A stretch of DNA of 64,000 nucleotides, taken from assembly GCF_003112575.1 (NCBI RefSeq), contig NZ_BEWC01000008.1, positions 62,001 to 126,000 on the forward strand. The letters run 5' to 3'. Below the pieces are notes generated by a model. That model had not been told where the DNA came from. It saw only the letters and a program-made list of their open reading frames with translations, and searched no databases. The number at the start of each line of letters is the position of its first letter. The first letter of the stretch is position 1. The DNA is from Streptomyces ardesiacus. Its GTDB lineage: Bacteria; Actinomycetota; Actinomycetes; Streptomycetales; Streptomycetaceae. The translations under genes were made by a program, and so were the position numbers. Of this stretch, positions 16,547 to 23,980 are shown piece by piece.

Positions 16547-17674
16547 ATGCCACGCAACGCCCCATGCCCCACCGTCCTGCCCGTACCGCCCCGCGCCGTC
16601 CGGCGCGAACGTCCCACCCTGCTGCTGACCGGTGGTTCCGGAGTGCTCGGGCGCGCCCTGATCGATGAACTGGCACCCGACTACGACCTGCTCTGCCTGC
16701 GCCGCACCAGGCCCCTGCACGATCCGCGGGTCCGCGAGATCGAGGGCGACCTGCTCGCCCCGCGCCTCGGCCTCGGCGCCGCCGCCTGGTACGAACTGGC
16801 CCTGCGCGTCGACGTGGTGCTGCACTCCGCTGCCCAGACCAACTGGCGCACCCCGCCCGAGGAGATCGTGCGGACCAACACCGTCGGCGCGGAGACGATG
16901 CTCGACCTCGCCGCCCGCGCCGACGCCCCGTTCTACCTGGTCAGCACCGCGTTCGTCGCCAACACCCCGAGCGAGGAGGACCGGGAGCGCTTCCCGGGCG
17001 CCGCCGCCTACCTCGACTCCAAGAGCCGGGCCGAACAGCTGACGCGCGAGGCGGGGCTGCCCGGCGCCGTCGTGCGGCCCTCCGTCGTCATGGGCCACTC
17101 CGCCACCGGGCGCATCGCCGGACAGCAGGGCCTGACCAAGACCATCGGCGCGATGGTCCTCGGGCAGGTGCCGGTGCTCCCCGGCGCCCCCGAGGCCCGT
17201 GTCGACATGATCCCGCAGGACTACGTCACCCGGGCCGTCGGCGCCCTGATCCGCGGCGGCGTCGGCAGCGGCGAGTACTGGCTCACCGCGGGCAGTCAGG
17301 CCCCCGCCCTGAGCGAAATCGCCGACACCTGCGCGGAGTTCGCCGTCCGCCACGGCCTGCCCCGGCCACTGAGGCCCCGGCTCATCCCCGTCGAGGCCGT
17401 CCACCGGCTGCTGCTGCCCATGCTGGAGGGCACCTCACTGCCCGCCTCGGTACGGCAGCGGTTCCGGCACTACGCCGAACTGCTCCTGGTCTTCCAGCGC
17501 GAGCTGCCGTTCGACACCTCCCTGGGCTCTCCCCACTGCGGCACCCGCGTCACCCACGCCGACATCCAGGCCGCGCTCGTGCGCAACCTGGAGAGCTGGG
17601 CGGCGGAGCGGTCCGACCTGCCCGCACGGCACCGTGAGCCCGCGTCCGCGGCGGCCGGCAAGGAGGTGGCGTGA
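16547..17674 (+). CDS. Free-standing thioester reductase-like NAD(P)-dependent enzyme
   Basis: A 375-residue extended-SDR protein of the NAD_binding_4 (fatty acyl reductase / thioester reductase) type. The Rossmann motif TGGSGVLGRALIDEL lies near residues 27-41, VVLHSAAQTNW near 88, FYLVSTAFVANTP near 130 and the catalytic Tyr/Lys pair in AAYLDSKSRAEQL near 153-157. Such domains reduce an acyl thioester (CoA or carrier protein) to an aldehyde. Here it is a single-domain protein with no attached adenylation or carrier domain. Its TGA shares a base with the next ATG (TGATG), so an aldehyde could be handed directly to the aminotransferase (inference). Confidence 0.82.
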   Translation: MPRNAPCPTVLPVPPRAVRRERPTLLLTGGSGVLGRALIDELAPDYDLLCLRRTRPLHDPRVREIEGDLLAPRLGLGAAAWYELALRVDVVLHSAAQTNWRTPPEEIVRTNTVGAETMLDLAARADAPFYLVSTAFVANTPSEEDRERFPGAAAYLDSKSRAEQLTREAGLPGAVVRPSVVMGHSATGRIAGQQGLTKTIGAMVLGQVPVLPGAPEARVDMIPQDYVTRAVGALIRGGVGSGEYWLTAGSQAPALSEIADTCAEFAVRHGLPRPLRPRLIPVEAVHRLLLPMLEGTSLPASVRQRFRHYAELLLVFQRELPFDTSLGSPHCGTRVTHADIQAALVRNLESWAAERSDLPARHREPASAAAGKEVA

Positions 17675-19137
17675 TGACCGTGTCGCCCCCGCCGACCGAA
17701 GCCGCCGAAGCAGCCGAGCCGTCCGGAGCGGGCCAGCCGTCCGGAGCAGCCGAGCCGTCCGGAGCGGGCCAGCCGTCCGGAGCAGCCGAGCCGTCCGGAG
17801 CGGGCCAGCCCTCCGGAGCAGCCGAGCCGTCCGGAGCAGCCGAGGGGTCCGGAGCCACCGAGTCCTGCGGAGCAGCCGAGAGCGCCGGACCCACGGCCCC
17901 CGTCGACGTCGACGTCGTCGACCTCTACCTCAAGCACATCGGCTCCGGCCGCGCCGTCATGGGCCGGGTCATGGGCGGCATGGCCGAGGTCCGCTCCGAG
18001 GGCGCCTGGATCCACGCCGACGACGGCCGCCGCTTCCTGGACTTCGGCGGCTACGGCGTCTTCATCCTCGGCCACCGCCACCCGGCCGTCGTCGAGGCCG
18101 TGCACCGGCAGATCGACACCCACCCGCTGGCCAGCCGCGTCTTCCTCGAACCCGTGGCCGCCCGCGCCGCCCAGGCGCTCGCCGCCCACACCCCGCCCGG
18201 CGTCGACTACGTCCACTTCGTCAACTCCGGCGCCGAGGCCACCGAGGCCGCCCTGAAGCTGGCCCGCGCCCACGGACGCACCTCGGTGATCACCACCCGG
18301 CGGGGCTTCCACGGCAAGACGCTCGGCGCGCTGAGCGTCACCGCCAACGCCACCTACCAGACGCCCTTCCAGCCGCTGCTCCCCGACGTCACCCAGGTCG
18401 ACTACGACGACCCGGCCGACCTCGAACAGGCGCTGGCCCCGCGACGCGACCGCGCCTGCGTCATCGTCGAACCCGTCCAGGGCGAAGGCGGCGTCCGCAT
18501 CCCCCGCCCCGGCTACCTCCGCCAGGTCCGCGCCCTGTGCAGCACCTACGGCGCCCTGCTGGTCGTCGACGAGATCCAGACCGGCATGGGGCGCCTGGGC
18601 ACCTGGTGGGGCGTCGACGCCGAAGGGGTGCGCCCGGACGTCCTGCTGGCCGGCAAGGGACTCAGCGGCGGCGTCGTACCCATCGCCGCCATGGCCGCCA
18701 CCGCGGAGGCATACGGGCCGTTCAGCCGCGACCCCTACCTGCACACCTCCACCTTCGGCGCCTCGCCGATCGCCTGCGCCGCCGCGCTGGCCACCGTACG
18801 GGCGATGGAGGCGGAGAACACCGTGGCCCGGGCCGCGGCACTCGGCCTGCGCCTGCGCGCGGCGGTACGGGAGGTGTGCGCGCCGTACCGGGGCGGCCTG
18901 GTCCGCGAGGTGCGCGGTCAGGGGCTGCTGATCGGCATCGAGTTCGCCGAGGAACAGGCGGTCGGGGAACTGCTGCTGGAGCTGATCGCCCGCGGCGTCC
19001 TCGTCAACCACTCCCTCAACTCCACCCGGGTGCTGCGGCTGACCCCGCCGGCCGTCGTCGACGACGAGGAGCTGGACCTGTTCCTCACCACCCTGGCCGA
19101 GGCCCTGCACAGCACGGCCGGCCGCATGTCCGGCTGA
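17674..19137 (+). CDS. Class III PLP-dependent aminotransferase with hexapeptide-repeat N-terminus
   Basis: A 487-residue class III aminotransferase. The first 75 residues are a low-complexity tail of repeated AAEPSG/AGQPSG units. The catalytic part starts near DVDVVDLYLKHIG and has FVNSGAEATEAALKLARAHG, RRGFHGKTLGALS, VVDEIQTGMGR and the PLP lysine in LLAGKGLSGGVVP. It would aminate an aldehyde or ketone, most likely the aldehyde made by the upstream reductase (inference). The ATG at 17674 is seven bases after AGGAGG and overlaps the upstream TGA; a GTG at 17671 is the alternative. Confidence 0.85.
   Translation: MTVSPPPTEAAEAAEPSGAGQPSGAAEPSGAGQPSGAAEPSGAGQPSGAAEPSGAAEGSGATESCGAAESAGPTAPVDVDVVDLYLKHIGSGRAVMGRVMGGMAEVRSEGAWIHADDGRRFLDFGGYGVFILGHRHPAVVEAVHRQIDTHPLASRVFLEPVAARAAQALAAHTPPGVDYVHFVNSGAEATEAALKLARAHGRTSVITTRRGFHGKTLGALSVTANATYQTPFQPLLPDVTQVDYDDPADLEQALAPRRDRACVIVEPVQGEGGVRIPRPGYLRQVRALCSTYGALLVVDEIQTGMGRLGTWWGVDAEGVRPDVLLAGKGLSGGVVPIAAMAATAEAYGPFSRDPYLHTSTFGASPIACAAALATVRAMEAENTVARAAALGLRLRAAVREVCAPYRGGLVREVRGQGLLIGIEFAEEQAVGELLLELIARGVLVNHSLNSTRVLRLTPPAVVDDEELDLFLTTLAEALHSTAGRMSG
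17710..17889 (+). repeat. 18-bp in-frame tandem repeats coding for AAEPSG/AGQPSG
   Basis: About ten 18-base units alternate GCAGCCGAGCCGTCCGGA and GCGGGCCAGCCGTCCGGA, forming a near-perfect 36-base higher repeat that decays toward the 3' end (AAEGSG, ATESCG, AAESAG). It lies wholly inside the aminotransferase coding frame and keeps frame because each unit is a multiple of three. Copy number should vary between strains. Confidence 0.92.
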
Positions 19138-19180
19138 CCGGCCGCCCCTCACGTCCCTCCGGAAAGGAACCGAACGCCCC

Positions 19181-19648
19181 ATGCGCCACGTGGTCCTGCA
19201 CGCCCTCGCCGAGGGCCTGGCACCCGCCGACGTCTACCGCCGCATCAGCGACTTCGGCCGCTACCCCGAGTACAGCGACGTCTTCCGCGAGGTGCGCGTC
19301 GAACCGCCGCTGCCCGACGGCTCCACCGTCTCCGACTGGACCGTCGAGTTCCGGGGCGGCCTGATGCGCTGGCGGGAGCGCGACACCTACTCGCCCGAGA
19401 CCCACTCCCTCGCCTTCGAGCAGCTCAGCGGCGACTTCCAGACCTTCGAGGGCGAGTGGCGGTGCGAGCCGCGGGGCGAGGGCACCCTCGTCGTCTTCAC
19501 CGCCGCCTTCGACCTGGGCATCCCCTCCCTGGCCGAGATCCTCGACCCGGTGGCGGAGTCCACGGTGCGCACCAACATCGCCCGCGTGCTGCGGGGCCTG
19601 GCGGACGCGGAGGTGATCGATGAACACGCGGCTGCGGCTCGTGGCTGA
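19181..19648 (+). CDS. SRPBCC (START/cyclase-like) ligand-binding protein
   Basis: A 155-residue protein with the SRPBCC fold: ADVYRRISDFGRYPEYSDV at the N-terminus, DWTVEFRGGLMRWRERDTY in the middle and FDLGIPSLAEILDPVAESTV at the end, as in polyketide cyclase/dehydrase-like proteins. There is no polyketide synthase in the window, so the domain may bind a hydrophobic pathway intermediate or catalyse a tailoring step. It overlaps the flavin reductase gene by 29 bases and belongs to the same operon. Confidence 0.8.
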   Translation: MRHVVLHALAEGLAPADVYRRISDFGRYPEYSDVFREVRVEPPLPDGSTVSDWTVEFRGGLMRWRERDTYSPETHSLAFEQLSGDFQTFEGEWRCEPRGEGTLVVFTAAFDLGIPSLAEILDPVAESTVRTNIARVLRGLADAEVIDEHAAAARG

Positions 19649-20201
19649 CCGGTCGGCGACGACCGCCCGACCGCCGCACGAAGAGCCACTGCACGAGGAA
19701 CCCGGGCCGGGCGCCGCCCGCTGCCTGGGCCTGTACGCCAAGCTGGCGGCCGGGGTCACCGTCGTGACCGCCCGGGGCGAGGACGGCCCGCTCGGCATGA
19801 CCGTCTCCGCCGTCACCTCGCTCTCCGCCCGGCCGCCGCTGCTGCTGGCCTGTCTGCGGGACGGCTCCCGCACCCTCGCCGCCGTCCGGTCCCGCCGGAC
19901 CTTCGCCGTGCACCTGCTGCGCGAGGAGCAGGAGGAGCTGGCCGGACGGTTCGCGTCGCCCACGACGTCCGCCGCCGAGCGGTTCGCGGGGACGGACACC
20001 CGGCAGGTGCTGGGCGTTCCCGTGCTGGCCGGGGCGCTCGCCTGGTCGGTGTGCCTCACCGAGGACGTCCGCCGCTACGGCGACCACCACCTCGTCGTCG
20101 GCCGCGTGGCCGCCGTGCACGTGGGGCCGGGCCGTCCGCTGCTGTGGCACGACCGCAGGTTCGGCACGCTGACCGAACCGGTGCCGGGCGCCGCCGGATG
20201 A
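19620..20201 (+). CDS. Flavin reductase family protein (VlmR-like partner)
   Basis: A 193-residue protein of the HpaC/DIM6 flavin reductase-like FMN-binding family: LAAGVTVVTARGEDGPLGMT, the conserved SAVTSLSARPPLLLACL and FAVHLLREEQEELAGRFA. It reduces FMN or FAD with NAD(P)H and supplies the reduced flavin to a monooxygenase. The natural partner in this operon is the acyl-CoA dehydrogenase-fold protein at 15164, repeating the VlmH/VlmR arrangement of valanimycin synthesis. GGAGG precedes the ATG inside the upstream gene, and its TGA overlaps the next ATG (ATGA). Confidence 0.87.
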   Translation: MNTRLRLVADRSATTARPPHEEPLHEEPGPGAARCLGLYAKLAAGVTVVTARGEDGPLGMTVSAVTSLSARPPLLLACLRDGSRTLAAVRSRRTFAVHLLREEQEELAGRFASPTTSAAERFAGTDTRQVLGVPVLAGALAWSVCLTEDVRRYGDHHLVVGRVAAVHVGPGRPLLWHDRRFGTLTEPVPGAAG

Positions 20202-21520
20202 CCGGGCAGCCGGCCGGAACGCCGTGCTGGGAGCGGGCGGAACTCCCGCCCCAGCCCCAACTGCACGGCGTGGTCACCGCGGACGTGGTGGTCGTCGGGG
20301 CCGGTCTGGCCGGGCTGTCCTGCGCCTACCACCTCGCCGAACGCGCCCCCGGGCTCGACATCGCGGTGGTCGACGCCCAGCACCCGGCCGCCGGGGCCAG
20401 CGGCCGGGGCACCGGCCTGCTGGGTCCCCGCGCCGGACCCGCCCTCGACCGCGCGGTGCGCCGCTTCGGCGCCGCGACGGCAGGCCGGATGCACCGGGCC
20501 AGCCGGCAGGCGGTACGGGACGTGCTGGACCTGTGCTCGCGGCTCGCCGTACCCTGCGGGCTGCGGCCCGGTGAGCAGCTCATGGCCACCCGCTCGCCCG
20601 CGGGCCTGGCGGCTCTCGCGCGCCAGGCCCGGGCCTGCCGCGAACTGGGCCTGGACGTCCCCGTCCTGACCCCGGCCGGCATCCGCGAACGCGTCGGGGT
20701 CTCCTACCGGGCCGCGCTCCTGCACCGCCCGGCCGCCACCCTCGACCCGGCCGCCCTGACCTGTGCGCTGGCCCGCGCCTGCGCCGACAAGGGCGTGCGG
20801 TTCTACGGCCGCAGTCCGCTGCTGGCGCTGCGCCCCGGCGACCTGGTCGGCCCCGAACTGGTCCTCCCGCACGGCCGTCTGTACGCCGGGCAGGCGGTGC
20901 TGGCCGTCAACTCCGCGGCCCAGGCCCTGGAACTGCCGGTCGGCACGGTCCTCCCGCTGGAGGTGTACGCCGTCGCCACCGCGCCGCTGAGTCCCGCCGC
21001 GTACGAGCTGCTGGGCGGACGCGCCGGACCCGCCGTGGTCGACGCCGTGCCGCTCGCGCCGTACTTCCGCCTGCTTCCGGACGGGGGTCTGGTCGCCGGC
21101 GGCGGCACCGCCTCGGTCCCGGCCGGACTCGCCGCGCCCCGCCTCCAGGCCCGGCGCGAGCGCGCCTGGGCCCGGCTGGAGCACTGGCTGCGCGGCCTGC
21201 ACCCCGACCTGGCCCGGACGAGGGTCACCCACCGCTGGTCCGGCCGGATCGCCATGACCGGCGACGACCTGCCGGTGGTCGGGCCGGTGCCGGGGTACTC
21301 CGACGTCTGGTACATCGGCGGCTGCGGCGGCCACGGCCTCGCCCTCTCCGTGGCGCACGGCGCGTACGTGGCGGGGGCCCTGCTCGGCGAGCCGGACCCC
21401 GGCGAACCGCTGCCCTGGCACCGCTCGCGCGCCCCCCGTCTGCCCCTGTACGGCCCCGTGCGCCCCCTGCTCCGCGCCGGTGTGGACGCACACGGATGGG
21501 CCGTGCGGCGTGTCTGCTGA
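20198..21520 (+). CDS. FAD-dependent amine/amino acid oxidase-like protein (DAO family)
   Basis: A 440-residue DAO-superfamily flavoprotein. The dinucleotide-binding motif VVVGAGLAGLSCAYHLAE lies near residues 28-45 and the C-terminal FAD segment reads DVWYIGGCGGHGLALSVAHG. Sequence character is closest to PuuB/glycine oxidase-like enzymes that oxidise a C-N bond. In this operon it might oxidise an amine, hydrazine or aminoacyl intermediate (inference). The start at 20198 overlaps the flavin reductase stop as ATGA. Longer in-frame extensions lie in that gene. Confidence 0.8.
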   Translation: MTGQPAGTPCWERAELPPQPQLHGVVTADVVVVGAGLAGLSCAYHLAERAPGLDIAVVDAQHPAAGASGRGTGLLGPRAGPALDRAVRRFGAATAGRMHRASRQAVRDVLDLCSRLAVPCGLRPGEQLMATRSPAGLAALARQARACRELGLDVPVLTPAGIRERVGVSYRAALLHRPAATLDPAALTCALARACADKGVRFYGRSPLLALRPGDLVGPELVLPHGRLYAGQAVLAVNSAAQALELPVGTVLPLEVYAVATAPLSPAAYELLGGRAGPAVVDAVPLAPYFRLLPDGGLVAGGGTASVPAGLAAPRLQARRERAWARLEHWLRGLHPDLARTRVTHRWSGRIAMTGDDLPVVGPVPGYSDVWYIGGCGGHGLALSVAHGAYVAGALLGEPDPGEPLPWHRSRAPRLPLYGPVRPLLRAGVDAHGWAVRRVC

Positions 21521-21576
21521 CGGCTGCCGCGCGTTGGTATCCCGTTCCAGTTCCTGAGATCGACCCGGAGGTTCTC

Positions 21577-22821
21577 ATGCTGCGACTCGGCCTCGGCAAG
21601 GACGGCCGGCTGCCGCCGTCGGTGACCATGGGCACCGTCGACGTCGCCTTTCACCTGGCCGCGCGGGGCGGGCCGCTCCCCGTCGTGTTCGCGTTCGCCT
21701 TCGACGGAGGACCGCCGACCCTGGACTCCGTACGGGCGCGGGTCGCCGAACGCGCCCACGGCATCCCGGCGTTGCACTACCGCATCGCCCGGGAGAGCCG
21801 CAGGTTCCGGCGGGTGGACCGGATCGCGGTGGACCGGCACGTGCACGAGGCGTGGCTGCCCGAGGACACCGACGGTTCGGCGACCGGACGGCTGATGCTC
21901 TCCCGCCCCGTGGGCGCCGACGGCCGGCCGCCCTGGGAGGTGTGGCTGGTGCACGGCCCGGCGGGCCGCCACACCCTCTGCTACCGCACCGACCACGCCT
22001 TCCAGGACGGGGTGGGCGCCGCCTACACCGCCCGCGCCCTGCTCGGCGACGACCCCACGGGCGGACCGGCCCCCCGGCCGCGCCGCCTGCCCACCGCGGC
22101 GGGCATCGCGGCCACACTGGGGGACGTGGCGGGCGCCTTCGGCGCGTCGACGGCCAAACCGGCCTTCGACGGCGTGTGCACCGGACGCGTCGACGTGTGC
22201 CACGCCGACACCCCGCTCGCCCGGCTCCGCGCCCTCGGCCGCGCCCACGGAGCCACCGTGACCGACGTCTACCTCGCCGCCCTGTCCCACGCCGTCCGCA
22301 CCTGGCACCTGAAGGAGACGGGCGCGGTCCACCCGCCGCTGCCCGTGGCGATCCCGATGTCCGTCCGTGCCCCCGGCGAGGAGCAGGCACCCGGCAACCG
22401 CATGATCACCGCCCGGATCCTGCTGCCCTGCGACGAGGAGTCGCCGCAGCGGGCGCTGGCCCGGGTCAAGGAGGCGATGAACGGGCTGCGGGCCGCGCGG
22501 CGGCGCGATTCCATGCGTGTGCTGCTGGCGGCCACTCCGCGGTCGGCCGGCGCCAGGATCGGCGTCCGCCTGGTCCACGGCAGGCGCGTCGCGGGACCGG
22601 TGAGCAGCGTGGACTTCGGTCCGGCGCTGGTCCACCAGGGGCTCACGGCCCGGCGTGCGGCCGTCTACACGAGCGTCGCGTCCGGCATCCGCAGCGTGGT
22701 CACGCTGACCAGCCAGCACGACACCGCCTGCCTGACCGTGGTGCACGACGAGGCGCTCCGCACCGCCGACGAACTCCCCGACCTGTGGCTCGCGGCGCTC
22801 CTGGAACTGGAACGCGGGTGA
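21577..22821 (+). CDS. WS/DGAT-like (condensation fold) acyltransferase
   Basis: A 414-residue protein resembling bacterial wax ester synthase/diacylglycerol acyltransferases. The active-site HxxxDG motif reads DHAFQDGVGA with His near residue 140, and PLPVAIPMSVRAPGEEQAPGN (the VPVSVR-like block) follows. The usual second His before the motif is replaced by Asp. It would esterify or amidate an alcohol or amine with an acyl-CoA. It is the last plus-strand gene of the block, 56 bases after the oxidase, with GGAGG before the ATG at 21577, and is followed by a strong terminator. Confidence 0.75.
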   Translation: MLRLGLGKDGRLPPSVTMGTVDVAFHLAARGGPLPVVFAFAFDGGPPTLDSVRARVAERAHGIPALHYRIARESRRFRRVDRIAVDRHVHEAWLPEDTDGSATGRLMLSRPVGADGRPPWEVWLVHGPAGRHTLCYRTDHAFQDGVGAAYTARALLGDDPTGGPAPRPRRLPTAAGIAATLGDVAGAFGASTAKPAFDGVCTGRVDVCHADTPLARLRALGRAHGATVTDVYLAALSHAVRTWHLKETGAVHPPLPVAIPMSVRAPGEEQAPGNRMITARILLPCDEESPQRALARVKEAMNGLRAARRRDSMRVLLAATPRSAGARIGVRLVHGRRVAGPVSSVDFGPALVHQGLTARRAAVYTSVASGIRSVVTLTSQHDTACLTVVHDEALRTADELPDLWLAALLELERG

Positions 22822-22832
22822 CGCCGCGCCGC

Positions 22833-22874
22833 ACGGAACGAAGCCCCGGGCACCCGCCCGGGGCTTCGTTCCGT
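22833..22874. terminator. Perfect 18-bp hairpin, bidirectional terminator
   Basis: Arms 22833-22850 and 22857-22874 are perfectly complementary (ACGGAACGAAGCCCCGGG and its reverse complement) around the 6-base loop CACCCG. It separates the plus-strand acyltransferase gene and the converging methyltransferase gene, so it should end transcripts from both sides. Confidence 0.9.
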
Positions 22875-22884
22875 CGCCCGGGGG

Positions 22885-23799
22885 TCAGCCGGTGCGGCGC
22901 AGCGTGCCGGTCGTGAGGAAGGCGCACTTGGCGGCGGCCTCGCCGACCAGCGGCAGGTACGGGGCCAGCCGTTCCCTCGCGTACGGCAGCGTGAGCAGAT
23001 CGGCGACCCGGGCGTCCCAGCCGTGCTCCGCCCACCACTGCTCGGGCTCGGCGAGCTGCCAGTTCCAGGCCGCCCCGATCGTCGCGAGGGCGTTCAGGAA
23101 GGGGGCCACGAGGGGCGATTCCACCGTCCGGGCGTTCACGCACTCGGCGCCGAAGGTGCTGCCGTCGGCGGACAGTCCGGTCATCGTGGCGACGACGTCC
23201 GCCACCTGGTCGGGGCGGAGGAAGTACAGCGGGGCCTCGCAGAGCCAGGCGGTGGGCCGGCCGGGATCGAAGCCCGCCGCGACCAGTTCCTCGCCCCAGG
23301 AGCCGGTGATGCCGGCCCCGACGGTGGTACGGCGTCCGCAGGTGACCGGGCTGCCGTCCAGCACGCGGTCCTTGAAGGCCAGGACGGAGGGCACCTCGAC
23401 CTCGAAGAGGTGCACACCGGTGGGCCAGTCGAGCCGGAAGGCGCGGGTGTCCAGGCCGGCCCCGAGGACGACGACCTGCCGGCAGCCCGCACGGGCCGCG
23501 GTGAGGAGGTAGTCGTCGAAGAAGCGGGAACGCACCACCTGCCAGTCGGGCAGCAGCCGCTGCATCGGTCCGTCGCCGGGCGGGCCCCCCTCGAACCCGG
23601 CCGTGTGCAGGAAGTCGGCGGCCCACGGGTCGAGGACGTACGGCGCGGGGCGCAGGGCCTCCGCGGCGTGCGCGGCCGCCGTCCAGAGCGCCGCGTGGGC
23701 GAGGCCCTCCGGGGCTCGGGCGGCAGGCACGGACGGCGGCCGCGGTCCGGCGGGCGACGGCGGTCCGGTGGGCGACGGCGGTCGGGTGGATTCCGGCAT
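22885..23799 (-). CDS. SAM-dependent methyltransferase, LCMT/carboxyl methyltransferase type
   Basis: A 304-residue class I methyltransferase similar to the leucine carboxyl methyltransferase family common in actinomycetes: DPWAADFLHTAGF, the SAM loop VVVLGAGLDTRAFRLDWP, FEVEVPSVLAFKDRVL and WLCEAPLYFL. Members methylate carboxylates or hydroxyls of small molecules. It converges on the putative N-N cluster; azodyrecin biosynthesis uses a SAM methyltransferase for its ester, so a tailoring role is plausible (inference). The ATG at 23799 is preceded by AGGAGG. The first 25 residues are Pro-rich. Confidence 0.82.
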   Translation of the reverse strand: MPESTRPPSPTGPPSPAGPRPPSVPAARAPEGLAHAALWTAAAHAAEALRPAPYVLDPWAADFLHTAGFEGGPPGDGPMQRLLPDWQVVRSRFFDDYLLTAARAGCRQVVVLGAGLDTRAFRLDWPTGVHLFEVEVPSVLAFKDRVLDGSPVTCGRRTTVGAGITGSWGEELVAAGFDPGRPTAWLCEAPLYFLRPDQVADVVATMTGLSADGSTFGAECVNARTVESPLVAPFLNALATIGAAWNWQLAEPEQWWAEHGWDARVADLLTLPYARERLAPYLPLVGEAAAKCAFLTTGTLRRTG

Positions 23800-23980
23800 G
23801 GGACCTCCTGGAAACGGGCGGAGCGTGACGGAAAACGGTGGGGAGCGGGGGAGCCGGGGGAGCGGGGAGCCGGGGGATCGGGGGCGTGACGGAAGGGTGA
23901 GGCGCGACACCGGGCGCGACGGCCGGGCGCGACGACGGAGTGGGACGACCGAGCGGGACGACCGAGCGCGGGAGGGCGGG

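Noticed and set aside
13937..17404. A 1155-codon open frame antisense to four cluster genes
   Set aside because: It is the reverse-strand shadow of clearly coding genes; composition is Gly/Ala/Arg/His-rich and featureless.
17710..17889. Regular repeats resembling a small CRISPR array
   Set aside because: Units are 18 bases with no unique spacers, they stay in frame inside an aminotransferase and there are no cas genes.
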